Origin: Phialocephala subalpina
Lineage: Eukaryota; Ascomycota; Leotiomycetes; Helotiales; Mollisiaceae
Direction of reading: 5' to 3'
Assembly: GCA_900073065.1 (NCBI GenBank)
Contig: FJOG01000009.1
Coordinates: 1,132,267-1,196,266 of the forward strand
DNA length: 64,000 bases
Shown here: piece after piece, positions 22,804-34,253 of the stretch
How positions within the stretch are numbered: position 1 is the stretch's first letter
Layout of the letters: the number at the start of each line of letters is the position of its first letter
Program-made: the position numbers and the translations under genes
Notes under the pieces: generated by a model
Databases searched by the model: none
What the model saw: only the letters and a program-made list of their open reading frames with translations
Told to the model about the DNA's origin: nothing

Positions 22804-23068
22804 TGTGGGTAGTCGAATCGTTGGAGGTACGTCTTACGATCTCTGTTCGAAACTGGATGATTGTAGCTGATGAGATGCAGGATCGAGGATGCGAATCACG
22901 GGCGAAGATTTTTTGCACCTGTATCTGTGGATTGAATTATCCCTCAGTCAATGAATCAATGAATCGATGAATCACGTTTGCTTCTCCGTCCGGAACATGT
23001 TTGACGTCCCCTCGCTCCTTCCCCAACGTTCTGATGCTCTCTCTTTCCATCCACAGCACTCTCAACAA

Positions 23069-23392
23069 ATGTGCACCGAAACCCTCTCAACCTTCACAAC
23101 CTGTCCTTGCCGCATGCGACGCATCACACCCTGCAAAGCTCATCGTCGCAAAGAAGAGCGCGCATGTCAACATCTCGAAAGGTTCTATGAAGCACTCGAA
23201 GTTGATGAAATGCTGGGCTGTATCGATCCTCGAACTTGCAAAAAATTTAGGTCAGTAGAAGAAGTGGTTGTTGGGACCTGCGAGATGGGTCGTGGTGGTG
23301 GATGTATTTATGTGCAAGGGAATTTGAGGCTGGATGATGAGGTGCGAGCACCTGGAGATGGGACGGGATGGTGGAGTCCTGATGAGATTTGA
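23069..23392 (+). CDS. small Cys-rich protein, 'MC...C.C' type
   Basis: 107 aa from the ATG at 23069: MCTETLSTFTTCPCRMRRIT, then PCKAHRRKEERACQHL, then MLGCIDPRTCKKF, then TCEMGRGGGCIYVQG. Eight Cys are spaced through an otherwise charged protein with no signal peptide. The opening Met-Cys, ten residues, C-x-C matches the gene at 21994 (Met-Cys, eleven residues, C-x-C-C). Function is unknown; zinc or other metal binding is an inference from Cys content. The open frame extends upstream to 22967 without similar composition. Confidence 0.55.
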   Translation: MCTETLSTFTTCPCRMRRITPCKAHRRKEERACQHLERFYEALEVDEMLGCIDPRTCKKFRSVEEVVVGTCEMGRGGGCIYVQGNLRLDDEVRAPGDGTGWWSPDEI

Positions 23393-24011
23393 CTTTGGTG
23401 ACGATTGAATGAGTCACAGACGCTCTTCTCCTGTGGATGTGCGGCAGGTGTATCTCTTCGACGTGGGAAAATGATGTGCGTGAAGTGAGGTTAGAACGAA
23501 GAATGAAGAGAGAGGATGCAAGAACGAGGAATCCGGGCGCTTAACCTTATACTCGCACTGCCCGCGCTAGCCTTCCTCGCTCCTTCCCCGAAGAGTTCTC
23601 TCATTCTCTCATTCTCTCACATGGACCTCATCGCAAGACATTGCAGGAAGGCAATATGTACCTCACAGCAATGCACTTTCCCGCATCTTTGCCAAGCATC
23701 TCGACCCAAGCATAGCCGGCGAAAGGTGATTTGACAATTGAAGAAGAAGCTTCCTGTAAAGCGACTAAGTTGCCGCAACTCCCCGCAGCTGATGCTCGAT
23801 GTCACACAACCGGTAGCCTTTGATGGCTATCTCTCTGCCTTTCTCATCTCCACATCTTGTGTTGTCATCTCCGTCTATTGTCTTACTTTCAAGATGTCTA
23901 TCTTTCGATTTCACTGCGAATCGTCTCCCTTGATCATCTGAACGGTTATGTTCTCGCAGCACCAGCCTCATCAATGTCCCACATTCCCGTGCTCGTCACA
24001 TAGATATCGTT
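23393..24011. other. intergenic stretch
   Basis: No supported gene. It contains a short microrepeat (ctcattctctcattctctca, near 23597). It is the 3' flank of both convergent neighbours. Confidence 0.4.
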
Positions 24012-24557
24012 TCAACCTCGCCTAGGACTCAACCTCTTCGAAAGAAAAATGGTTCCCTCCAGCGGCGTCTCGTAATAAGCGTCAATGTCCACAAATCCCA
24101 AACTGTGATACAACTTCCTCGCTCCTTCCATCGATGGCAAAGTATCCAGTCTCATCTCATCATACTCAAACTCCTCCGCGATCTCAATTAAATTCTCGGC
24201 CAAGGCTCTTCCTACACCAAGTCCCCGTGAAGCCGGAGTGCAGTACAGTCTTTTCATTTCACAGACTTTTGGAGATTGTCCATTGACAGTGATGTTTGTC
24301 GGGGATGGAAGTGGTCGTACCGCAATGCATCCGATGGCTTCTTCGCCATCGCTCCCATTCAAGAATGCAAGGAGAACTGCTCCATTTGGTGATGCATATT
24401 TTCCTGGTAAAGAAGCGAGCTCGGCCTCGAAGTTTTGGAACGAGAGATCAATTCCGATGGAAAGAGCGTATGCCGTGAAAAGCCCTCGAATGGCGGGAAT
24501 ATCTGAAGGATAGCTCGGTATTCGAATTGTGAATTTTGATGCTTTATTGTCTGCCAT
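24012..24557 (-). CDS. GNAT-family N-acetyltransferase
   Basis: 181 aa, single exon. It is an acetyl-CoA-dependent transferase of the GCN5-related fold. The acetyl-CoA loop is clear as LYCTPASRGLGVGRALAENL (R-x-x-G-x-G in RGLGVG, residues about 108-127). It is preceded by the beta-strand IGCIAVRPL and followed by MRLDTLPSMEGARKLYHSLGF, the standard motif B end (A-x-x-L-Y-x-x-x-G-F). The length is normal for a one-domain GNAT. The substrate cannot be told. It is divergent from the DUF202 gene, with 491 bp between the two start codons forming a shared promoter region. Confidence 0.92.
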   Translation of the reverse strand: MADNKASKFTIRIPSYPSDIPAIRGLFTAYALSIGIDLSFQNFEAELASLPGKYASPNGAVLLAFLNGSDGEEAIGCIAVRPLPSPTNITVNGQSPKVCEMKRLYCTPASRGLGVGRALAENLIEIAEEFEYDEMRLDTLPSMEGARKLYHSLGFVDIDAYYETPLEGTIFLSKRLSPRRG

Positions 24558-25048
24558 TTTGATGTGGTCTTCTCAAGAGGCTTGCCAATGGTTTTCTTGT
24601 TGTACTTTGGGACGAGCTGGATGCCAAAATAGGGGTTCCGACTTCGGATGAGTCACCCTAAATGTCGAAAACAGGGCGTTCTCCTGAATCAAATCTCTGT
24701 TGTATCAATAGCTATGATGTTCTACACTTCTACAGACATTGAAATCCCACTTTCGAGCGCGAAATGCTTCAAGTGTTGACTGTATCACGTGCATACCGTA
24801 CACGTGATGCGCTCTTATCGTGACAAATTCCGTTTCCTTGCTTTTTCGTCACGCCAACGACGACCAAATTTTCAAGCCAAGTGACGGCATCTTTTCTTTT
24901 TGTCTAATTATCTGTGCCATCAATGTCTTTGCTACTTGTTCATCCATAGAGAGCTGGCCCTTAGCTCGTGACGTCGTCATCAACCTCCTTCAAAGAACGG
25001 CTCCCGTACCGATATTCATCAACCTCAAGCCCAACGCCTTCCACAACA
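24558..25048. promoter_or_regulatory. shared divergent promoter region, GNAT / DUF202
   Basis: The two genes start back to back here. No binding site is identified, though tatcacgtgc and acacgtgatg near 24782 and 24800 contain CACGTG-like E-boxes (two copies, about 20 bp apart). Confidence 0.4.
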
Positions 25049-25471
25049 ATGATCACCCATCTCCTCAGAGCGTTCTCCTCCAAACCCCTCACCAACACCG
25101 GAAGCGTAGCCCGTGACCATCTAGCAAACGAACGCACCTTCCTCTCCTGGACCCGCACCGGTCTCGGATTCGTCGCTCTGGGAGTCGCTCTGGCAAAACT
25201 CGATGCTCTCGAAGCTCTGTCTCCAGCTCTAAAACACGGTCACGGGGACTTGCACATTCCAGCAGCTAGCTTAGTAGGAGCAGGAACGGGTTGTTTGACT
25301 TATGGGACGAGCAGGTATTTCAATAGTATGAGGTTGTTGCAACAAGGTCTTTTTAGACCGAATATTGCGGGTGTGGTACTTGCTGCTATTACGGCGGGGA
25401 TGGTTTCTGCTGGAGGTATTTGGATGGTTATTGGTCAGGAGAGGCATTTGAGGACGCTACACCCGGAGTGA
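25049..25471 (+). CDS. DUF202 membrane protein (YidH-like)
   Basis: 140 aa, single exon, from the ATG at 25049. The frame extends upstream only from a GTG. The family core RDHLANERTFLSWTRTGLGF is present (residues about 22-41), followed by three hydrophobic segments: VALGVALAKL, AASLVGAGTGCLTYG, and IAGVVLAAITAGMVSAGGIW. This is the whole DUF202 domain. Yeast and bacterial relatives are small three-helix membrane proteins of unknown function, and some fungal ones are fused to VTC proteins. The N-terminus (MITHLLRAFSSKPLT) is basic and hydroxylated, which would suit mitochondrial import, but this is uncertain. Confidence 0.9.
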   Translation: MITHLLRAFSSKPLTNTGSVARDHLANERTFLSWTRTGLGFVALGVALAKLDALEALSPALKHGHGDLHIPAASLVGAGTGCLTYGTSRYFNSMRLLQQGLFRPNIAGVVLAAITAGMVSAGGIWMVIGQERHLRTLHPE

Positions 25472-26059
25472 GTGTTAAAGATGAGGAACGGATCATGCTT
25501 TTTGAGTTGGAAGGAAGCATCGAGAGAAGATTTTGGAGATGGGTTTTGGGCTGGCAGAGTGATTTCCAAGACGGTTACCCTGGTTCCATGCTGTATCAGT
25601 TTGACAGCGGTTCGGGCCGCTTGTGGTGCTGGGCTTGGTCAGCATGGAAAGGATGTCAGACGAGCTTGTACGATTTAGGGAAACGCATTACTTGGGAGAG
25701 TACGGTAGCTTGACGGCCGACGCGTTAAGGCTGAGTGTTGGTGCCTTTCAGCTGAGTCCAGATTTGCTTTCGGTCCAATGACTCCAACTGGTCTGTCTGC
25801 TTACGCAAGGACAGGGAAGCGATGTGGAATCAACGTCTCTTCTTGAGGATATTCCTCCGTCTTGATCTTGATCACAGCATCAGTACATGTCAATCTTCGA
25901 GGCATAGGGACAATTCATCCTTGCCGAGAGGTATCATTTTCCAAGTATATTTAAAGTTCAAAAGCAAACGCAAGGGCTAACATTCCCCCGCCACCTCTCT
26001 GTCAAATTCTCTGGTTGGATCACCGATATCCCCTTCCTGTCGTTCAATTATTGTAGCTT
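25472..26059. other. intergenic stretch between convergent genes
   Basis: No supported gene; 3' flanks of DUF202 (plus) and DUF1223 (minus). Confidence 0.4.
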
Positions 26060-26803
26060 TCAAATCCGCTGCGAAGCCACAATTGGTCCACCCGGTCCTC
26101 CCTGAACGAACGCAACCATCTCTAAGCTATGCTGTCCCTGCTCCGGCAGCGGCACTGTCACATTTCCACCCTTCCACTCTCCAATCTTCGTGATCTCCTT
26201 CACCAAATTCCGATGAATGACTTTTTTCCCTTTATTCGGTCCCTTCCCAATCTTAATCAACTGCGGCTGAGGATCAAACTTCACCAGCACAATATCATGC
26301 GTCTCAATCTCTTGCCTATCAGAATCGATCCTCAGCTCCGTACCGTTGGTATCAAGACTGATATGCCAATCCATCTGAGCCCTCAGCTGCCTTGCTTGTT
26401 CAACAATCTCCTTCGTCTCGTTACTCCCAGCTCCAGTTCCGTCCGCAAGTCCGTCGACGATGACTTGTGGGGTGAAGAGGTTGTTGCGTCCCCATTTCGT
26501 AACGTAGGCGCGTTGACGATGGTCCCATTGTTTGTTAGCGAATGTGTCCGTCCATCCTAGGTGATCGAAGTAGGTTACGTCGTAAGTGAGAAGGATGAGA
26601 TTGGGATCGTTGACTCCTTCGTGGATTTTTGGGATGGCTGGTGGGCATGATTGGCAGCCTTGAGATTGAAATAGCTCAACGACGGAGAGAGGTTTGATAT
26701 CGTGGAAGCAGGCGGAGGTATGGACATGACTTGGGTCATCGAGGGAGATGGTGCAGGCGAGTGGGACGTTCTTCTTGCGGAAGAGGTTTCTAATCCCCGA
26801 CAT
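26060..26803 (-). CDS. DUF1223 thioredoxin-fold protein
   Basis: 247 aa, single exon, from the second of two adjacent ATGs (26806, 26803); a longer frame to 26893 adds an unlikely Cys-rich leader. DUF1223 signatures are seen in order: VVELFQSQGCQSCPPA with the C-x-x-C redox pair, ILLTYDVTYFDHLGWTDTF, YVTKWGRNNLFTPQVIVDGL, and the C-terminal beta half. In bacteria these are secreted thioredoxin-like proteins. Here no classical signal peptide precedes the domain, so a cytosolic location is more likely. The redox role is inferred from the fold and the C-x-x-C only. Confidence 0.9.
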   Translation of the reverse strand: MSGIRNLFRKKNVPLACTISLDDPSHVHTSACFHDIKPLSVVELFQSQGCQSCPPAIPKIHEGVNDPNLILLTYDVTYFDHLGWTDTFANKQWDHRQRAYVTKWGRNNLFTPQVIVDGLADGTGAGSNETKEIVEQARQLRAQMDWHISLDTNGTELRIDSDRQEIETHDIVLVKFDPQPQLIKIGKGPNKGKKVIHRNLVKEITKIGEWKGGNVTVPLPEQGQHSLEMVAFVQGGPGGPIVASQRI

Positions 26804-29800
26804 CATAAAGTGTGACTTGCAGACACTGTCGAAATCTAATGGAGTGCAAAATTGCAATTTTCCAAATTCAGTGGGAGATTGAGAACATACCACTCAAGGT
26901 AGAAGAAACAGCCTTATATAAACGGAAGACTGAGACATTGAACAATCAACCGATATGGAATAAGATTACCAGAGTGCGAAATCATGAACAGAATCCAGGG
27001 CATTTACTTAGGCGTTAAACCCACTGAAGTAAGAGATCCGACTCCAGGTACTTGGTGAATAATCTTCCGGGTCCTGTACTGCGTGCCATTGGACTTGAAA
27101 ATATATGCCTGCCGCCCCGACACTTCGAGCTTTCATTCCGACTGGTTGTAGGCAAAAAGAGGCATGGCGCGAGCTGTATTTGCAGGAGTCATTGACCTCC
27201 TAATAGAACTTGACCCTTGCCGGGAGCTGGGTAAGAAACTAATTTGAATCTCAACATGCATGCTTTCAAATTCCCGCCCTGGAAGTACTGTGATATTAGG
27301 TGAGAATTACGGCAAAGCTGGGACACTGCGACCTAGGCGATAACTGAGTTGGGCCGTCCTAATGTCTGTTTCTCCAGAAAACGCGATTTTCTACCAAAAT
27401 ATTCGGATAAGTCTCAGACATTCAGTACTAGTGAATTGTGCTGGAAAGCTCTTTACACAACGTCGTCATCGCCACATACCACGAAATTTGGTCGAGAGAA
27501 CCTAACTCGACGAAGCCTGCGTTTTCGTCAAAACATAACCATTCTCGTTTTTCCAAAACACAAGTTCGCTCACAGGCAGATACAGAACAGGGCAAAGGAA
27601 GACGCGATGACAAAAATCGAGCGTGACTACTGGCCGGCACTGACGCGAGCAAAGGAAGCCGGAGTCGACCTCAATGTCAAGAACGACGCCGTAACAGAGC
27701 CAGATAACAAAGTCAACAAAGGAGATATGGCCAGGGAATTCAGAGCAGAGGCACAAGACACGCCATAGTATCGTCGCAACGACATGCAGCCGATGGAGGA
27801 GTTACAGCACTTACCCCTGAAGGAAGTGGAGGAAAGGTGAAGCTTTCTCCTGATAGATTTGGCAAATAACGTTATGAAGACGGCTTGGGTAGTTGTCCGA
27901 GGGAGAGATTCAAGTGTGGCGACGGGCCTTGAGGTGTGACGGCAAGTACGCGCGACTGCTCAAACAGCTTACGAGGTGATGGACACGATTAACAGGGGCC
28001 TTGATGGCAGAAAAGGGGGTTTCTTGCTTCGCTGTTCTTGATGGCATACCCCGAAGCCGGTGAATGACAGTGTTCAAGATCTCGAGTTCGAGATCGAGTT
28101 CTGGCCACTAGAACACAAAGACGTCGTTTCAAGAACAGAGAGTTGCGGTGTTTTAAAATGAGAGCTCAGACGAGCCGTCGCTGTCTCGCGAGAATGATGC
28201 GATGGGGTTCGGATGAGACCGCAAGACGTTGTTGCTGATGAACTTTAAGAGATTTTTTTGCGATTGAGAGGAAAGTTTGGGGAAGAGAATCCGTGAGGGG
28301 GGTTATAGTCACAACGCTCCATGGCGCTCCTTCCCCACAAGTCGAGCGACCGCACTACCCCACACCAGTCCTTCCATTCCGGCCCATCATCAATTCCAGT
28401 AAATACAAGATGAAATTCAATGGTACTGCTCGCAGATCAAATCGCAATTGCATCTTTGTCAATCTAAACCACTGATTTCCCACTTGGCTAATAGAGGTCG
28501 CATCAAATGTTTGAATTGAGCTGGAAGGTTCTTGCGCAATATTCTTTGACTTGGTCGTGAAGTGTTGAGAAGCAAACAAAAAAGATGCTTGAGTGACTTA
28601 GGCAGATAGCATGCTCTCTGAAAGGGAAAGCCGTGTGTCTATGTTTGCCATCACGCAGAGATTTGGCAGGTCGACAACGGCATACATCGCCCCTTCCCAA
28701 GCGAGGGCGCTACCACTCTCAAGTATTTCCCTTTTGGTAATCTTACCTTCCATTGAGTTACAGAAAGTTCGAAAGTTACCTGGATTCAACGAAGCTTCCT
28801 CAAAACCGTCTGATCAGTTAAAGTGCGACTGCCTTCAGACGATGCAGCATGACTTGTCGATAGAAGTTGCATGATATGTTCAAAACGACTTGAAAGTTCT
28901 CATCGTCTTCTCCGTGGCAGTGCTCATACAGTAACTATGGTGGCTGTAGCTTGACGTAAAACAGGAGAAACACTCGGGTCCTCTGGTAGTCATTGTGTGC
29001 TGGAGTTTGCTCTCGCAATCATGCTGTTGTTTCGCAGGCGTAATTAAGTGAGCTCCCCCTTTTCGGGAGGGCGGAAGCGAGGATAATCTTACAGTAGTAG
29101 GGTAAAGTAGTAGGGATACCCTTCACTCCTGTAGATGAGAGCCTCAAGGCATGTCGAACAGGACTCTTGTCTTCCAAAAGGCTAGAAATATCGTTCCAAC
29201 CATTACTCGCATTGATACACCTTCAAACGTCTGTGTACTTGCACTGTGCGGTATGGTCCATAAGTCATGGACACTCTTACGAAGACGCATTGAAGCCACG
29301 AGGCCGTGGCTTTTGACCTTTCATAGGCATGTAGGCATGCCAAGTATGCGAAGCCGATCGTTGACAAGTCTCAATCAAAAATTATTCGCTCTATCACAAT
29401 TACGTGGCGTGTGAATTGGTCAACAGCAAATTCCTGAGTGTTCTAAGAGATGCAGCTAGATCATCGTGGAAACATGCTTCCCAGAGCGCTGGTTGGCGAC
29501 GCATCATGCCTCTAAGGTTATTCAAGGATGGCTGGGATCTTTTGGGTTGAGGGATTTCTAGTGGAAAGGACTCGGTTGCTGTTCGTCCCTGTCCTTTGGA
29601 TCCGAATCCCAACGGTTGCGGCAAACGCTATCCACATGGAACTTGGCAGCATGAACATGAGTATTTAAATTGAGATGATGCCCAATAGCTTCGCTACGTA
29701 GAGATAGACTCTCATTACATGCACACCTGTTCAGGGGTGAGGTGGGGTAGAGCTTGCCCAGAACAACCAACTGCGCGAGATGAAGTGTCCGACCACCACA

Positions 29801-30386
29801 CACCCAAAATTTCGCACTTTTCTCTCCCCTGATATGATCTTCGCACAATTCATAACATCTGTTCTCAACTCCTCGCATGCTGATGCAAGCGCATGGCACA
29901 AGATAATCTTTTGCCTGATCTGAGCGCAATGCCGAGCCTGTTGCAGAATCTGAGACGGCCATCCAACGAACGTCCCCATCGGAATAAACTTGCCCACGCG
30001 TAAAGGAGAGCGGTGGAGGCGTCCCGGTACCCTGTTCTCTGCCACGTTCTGTCAAAACCGCATCTCCTTCCAGCAGGGCTCCCCTCGTCGCCGAACTCAG
30101 TTGCGTTTCTTCCCCTGTTTCTGCCCGTCATCCGAATTCTTCAGCATGTAATACCTTCCTGGGTGGACCTTTCACCGCCTGGTCGGATTGACCATCCGGT
30201 GATCAGTAACGAAGCCTCTAATCAGCCCATTTTCTGTACAGTTGAATCAAGGGAGCATAGCATTGGCTCGCTGAGAGTATTAATCCCTAGTGCCTCCAGA
30301 AAGAATCAAAAAGAAAATCAAATACCATTCAATCATTCTCTCTCAATTCCGCAATCTTTCGGAGATATCAACACCTCTTTTCCACC
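26804..30386. other. 3.6-kb gene-poor stretch
   Basis: No gene can be supported. Frames up to 165 codons exist but lack domains or good splice context. A C-terminal-like coding composition appears in 27601-27768 (reading TKIERDYWPALTRAKEAG, then EPDNKVNKGDM, stop), which could be the last exon of an unrecognised small gene. A 9-bp-armed palindrome centred at 28086 (gatctcgagttcgagatc) and small tagtaggg repeats near 29095 are present. The last kilobase presumably holds the dioxygenase promoter. Confidence 0.4.
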
Positions 30387-31571
30387 ATGGCTCCTAGTGC
30401 CGACATACCTCAAGACTCGGTCATCTTTGATCCTCAACCGAAGACGAGCTACGATATCAATGTTCCCTACCATGCTCTAACTGAAGAGTATGAGAAACGC
30501 ATCAGAGGAAGAACTGAGTTCCCTGAATACCTCCCAGTCTGGGAGGAAGGAATCTGGCACGATGACTTTCCAGAATTCGAATATCATGATCCAGCCCTTC
30601 GAGCAGACAAGAAAATGCCCAATCTTTTTGCTCCTGGTGTCACAGCTACTCTAGTAACGCCTCGAATGGGAACGATTTTGTCAGGTGTGAAGATGGAAAC
30701 CCTTTCGCCAGAAGCCAAGGATGAATTAGCTCTACTCATCTGTCAGAGAAAGTTCGTTGTTATGAGAGAACAATCAGACTTCCTCCACAAAGGACCCCAA
30801 TTCCAAGTCGACTTCATGGAATACTTTGGAAAGCTCAGCCAGCAACCAGTAACTGGTGCTATAAAAGGATTCCCTCAATTCCATATCATTCACCGAGACG
30901 GCAATGAAGAAGAGATCGCCAACTTCTTCAAGCACAAGATGACCACAACTATCTGGCATCACGATGTCAGCTACGAGAGGCAACCTCCTGGTTACGTTAT
31001 GCTTGGGATTCTGGCTTGCCCAGACATTGGCGGAGACACTGTTATTGCAGACATGTGTATGGCCTACAAGCGCCTCTCGCCCATCTTCCAGGAAATGATC
31101 AATCAACTCACAGCCGTTCACACCTCTCGGAATCTGATCGCTCACGCAAGGAGAGCAAAAGGAGTTGTGCGAGCCAACCCCATTGACTCGATTCACCCAA
31201 TTGTTCGTGTGCATCCAGTCACGGGCGAAAGAGCCATCTTTTACAACATGGAGTGGCCTGAGGAAGTCATCGGTTTGAAAGATCAAGAGGCGGATGCTGT
31301 GATGAAATTCATCATGGATTTTGTTCGCAACGGTCATGACTTTCAAGCAAGAGTCCACTGGGAGAAGCATAGCGTGGTGATGTTTGACAATAGGACGACA
31401 ATTCGTAAGTCGATATTCATCTCCATCTCGAAGACTCTCCTACTAACAGACATCGAAGATACCGGAACTGTTGACTACGACACAACTGCGCAAGCGAGAC
31501 ACTTGTTCCGCTTGTGCTCTATGTGTGAAGTACCTGTTACTGTAGCCGAGAGCGAAGCGGGCAAAAAATGA
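30387..31571 (+). CDS. TauD/TfdA-type Fe(II)/2-oxoglutarate dioxygenase
   Basis: Two exons: 30387-31404 and 31459-31571; 376 aa. The protein resembles fungal sulfonate/alpha-ketoglutarate dioxygenases (Jlp1-like), which release sulfite or aldehyde from sulfonates or related substrates. The iron triad is H191 and D193 (TIWHHDVSYERQPPG) and H340. H340 is encoded across the splice junction (C at the end of exon 1, AT at the start of exon 2: NRTTIHTGTVDYD). The 2-oxoglutarate Arg is R353 or R357 (ARHLFRL). The unspliced message stays open through the 54-nt intron but would replace H340 with Arg, so only the spliced product can bind iron normally. Cytosolic, with no targeting signal. The ATG context cacc-ATG is good. 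Confidence 0.95.
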   Translation: MAPSADIPQDSVIFDPQPKTSYDINVPYHALTEEYEKRIRGRTEFPEYLPVWEEGIWHDDFPEFEYHDPALRADKKMPNLFAPGVTATLVTPRMGTILSGVKMETLSPEAKDELALLICQRKFVVMREQSDFLHKGPQFQVDFMEYFGKLSQQPVTGAIKGFPQFHIIHRDGNEEEIANFFKHKMTTTIWHHDVSYERQPPGYVMLGILACPDIGGDTVIADMCMAYKRLSPIFQEMINQLTAVHTSRNLIAHARRAKGVVRANPIDSIHPIVRVHPVTGERAIFYNMEWPEEVIGLKDQEADAVMKFIMDFVRNGHDFQARVHWEKHSVVMFDNRTTIRKSIFISISKTLLLTDIEDTGTVDYDTTAQARHLFRLCSMCEVPVTVAESEAGKK

Positions 31572-32449
31572 AAGTTTGCATGTTTAGAGACATTTGTTAT
31601 TCCTGTAGCATTTGCAGCGCTCTTTCATCCATGTCCTTTATTCTTGTTGTATCTTTCCTGTACGTTTAATGCGTTTAGCGTTTGCCAAAGCAATGCCAGT
31701 AGTCGATACCCAAATACGATCAAGCTCAGTATAGTTCAAGTCCTTGTGTCCCTTCCGAATACAGGGCAGAATGTGTCAAATGACACAATTTCTCACTATA
31801 CTACAAGAGATAAGTTGACGATTGAGAATGAAGTCAGGGGCAAGTGCCCCACGCAAGCCGCTTTCTTTCGGAGCTTTCCTATCTCAACGACTATTCATTG
31901 GCTTCAACCAGTTCTCGTTGGCCGTTGCCCTTCAACCCTGCTTAAGCTACGAATACTCTCACGTCAGATATATGGTGTAGGGGAAGAATAGAGGGCAAGC
32001 CGCAACTGGTCATTTGACCACGCGACCTGCCTCGCTTCGGACCGTGCCACATTGCTTGCAGCGTCGACAGCTGATGGAATCCTCCTACAGCGAACCCTAC
32101 CTCGCTTCAGCAGGTGCTACTCAACGCATCGAACACAACGTCATGCAAGACATCTAAGACATTTAGCCTTCGGGCGAAAGGCGTCCATAAACTTCCATTT
32201 GCAGGCTCGGAAGACATTACATTCAAGAGCCAGGGTCAACAGGTACGATTTTAGCAATTAGTCACCGTGCCTCCGTCATACATTCAAAGCATTAAGTATT
32301 CCAGGAACATCATTGTCTTCTTGACATCGTGGACTAGCCACGCCGCAACTTTGCGGATTGGCAAGCACTCCACAGAAGCTTTCAATTGAGAGTCAGGAAA
32401 GTACTCTTCCACCTCCCACAAATGGTTGATTGCTCAATCATTTCTAAGT
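31572..32449. other. intergenic stretch
   Basis: 3' flanks of the convergent dioxygenase and aldo-keto reductase. Short similar segments (acctgcctcgcttcg, ccctacctcgcttcag) occur near 32026 and 32096. No supported gene. Confidence 0.4.
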
Positions 32450-33631
32450 CTACACAGCACCTTCCTCCGGCCACACATCATACCCAAACATATCCCTTGG
32501 ATTCACAAAACGACAGTGTCGTCCCTCGGCAACCTTGTTTACAGACCCAAACTCCTCTTCGTTCAGCTCCACCAACTGGAAATTACTCTTAATCCTCGAT
32601 GGAGTCTCGCTCTTAGGTAAGACCGCATATCCTCTCTTCAAGCCCCAAGCAATTAGCAACTGAGCTAGAGTTATTTCTTTCTTCTCAGCAATCGCAATTA
32701 ACTCTCGATTCGTTGTTACTTTCTCCACCGTCGTTTCCACTTGGTGCTGTGACCCTAAGGGCGAGTATGCAACTGGGAGGATGTCGTGAGATATGCAGTA
32801 ATTCATGAGTTCGTTGTTTGGCAAGAATGGATGGATTTCAACCTGATTGATGGCTGGTTTGATCTCTGCGTATTTGAGCATCGTTTCGAGTCCGGATATT
32901 TTCCAGTTGGAGACTCCAATGGACCTTGCTTTTCCTGCTTTATACATTTTCTCCATTGCTCGCCATGTTGGCGAGAGGTCATCAGTGAGACTTTTCTTGA
33001 TGGTGTACTGTGAAGAAGGGTTAGTCTTGACTAGTTTTAGGGAAGGATCTGAACCCACCTTCCCATCAGAACCTAGCTTGACCTTTCGGTCTTCGGTCCT
33101 TTCAACGGCAAATGGCCAGTGGATCAAAAATGCATCCACATAATCCGTGCCCAGCATCTGCAATGAGTTGTCTAGACTCCACTCCACGTCTTCTGGCTCT
33201 GAAAGATGCGGCCACACCTATGAAGGAGCTCATCAGCTTTCGCTCTCGGTAAGAAATGACTTCGACGTACCTTTGTCGTGATGAAAATATCCTTTCGCTT
33301 TACATCCTGATTTCTACCCAACCAGTCTCGTAAGGCTGATCCAATTTCATCTTCGTTTAGATAACTGCGCATGTCAGAATCGCACTTGCATTTCGGCACC
33401 CCGCCCCCACATCCACCCAAGACGAGGCAGAACAGAACAGCGCAGAAAGACTTACTACCAAGCACAATCCAAATGCCTATAACCCGCATCCAAAGCCGCA
33501 ATCACAGCAGCATACGTCTTTCCCTCAACCAACTCATTGGCAAAAGTCCCAAATCCCAAAGCCGGCATCTCAACCCCATTGTTGAGCTTCAAAATCGGGA
33601 CCGAGATCGAGTTTTCCGTCGTTGTCGCCAT
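32450..33631 (-). CDS. aldo-keto reductase
   Basis: Four exons (minus): 33631-33456, 33364-33271, 33217-33059, 33007-32450; 328 aa, normal for the family. It is an NAD(P)H-dependent carbonyl reductase with a TIM barrel. The catalytic tetrad is complete: D55 and Y60 (HLDCAWYYLNEDEIG), K90 (FITTKVWPHL) and H123 (AFLIHWPF). Exon 1 ends within the codon for Y59 (TGGTA|gtaagt). The cofactor-binding end reads IPK-like AVLPKSETPSRIKSNF. Signature 2, MEKMYKAGKARSIGVSNW, is present. The substrate is not predictable; such enzymes reduce sugars, methylglyoxal and aldehydes. Glyoxalase II lies 5 kb away but is not adjacent. Confidence 0.95.
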
Positions 33632-34253
33632 AACTGCATCCAGATCTCACTCACTTCTGACAACGCACGTACATACGCTTCGTCACGCTTTACCCTGTTC
33701 ATTCGTTTCCTGAACGCCTTCTGAGCTGTCACCTCTTAATCAGATTATTATCCTTTCGTTCCAATGCACCTCGATGTGGACAAAGACGAAGCGGCATTAT
33801 GCTACTGCATCTGCATGGATGTTGCATCTGCACCTCCGAGCGAACAACGTGTATCCTAGGCCTTAGACTCAGATAGCCACCGCCTATCAATTATCCGATA
33901 GAAGAACATTGGTGCGCGTTTGCAAATCCTTCGGAGCTTCTTGATTCGGCCTTCAGTGCATGGCGCGAGACGAATTTGGCTGTTGTGATGCTGTTGCCGA
34001 GACCTCACCGCTTTTGTCTTGATGGCCTCATTTGAGCAACTAGCGATAGGCTGGAGACATTCTTGTCGGGCTTGATCATTGTTCTGGATTCCAAATCGGC
34101 TTGATCCTCGAGGGTGTGAAGCCCGAGTGACAAGTGTCAATATCTCATAGCCCAAGGACAAACATTGTGACTATGGCCTAGAAGGGGTCGGACATTTTGA
34201 CCTTGAGTGAGTGCGATTGCCGATAAAGGAAACAAGATCTAGATACCGCGATG
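33632..34253. other. intergenic stretch
   Basis: Aldo-keto reductase promoter side and the 3' flank of the next minus-strand gene. A 101-codon minus frame (33856-34161) lacks features. Confidence 0.4.

Noticed and set aside
28078..28095. Palindrome gatctcgagttcgagatc
   Set aside because: Arms of only 8 bp; this can arise by chance in 64 kb and no terminator or element surrounds it.
30774..31370. 198-codon minus-strand frame
   Set aside because: Antisense shadow of the TauD-type dioxygenase.
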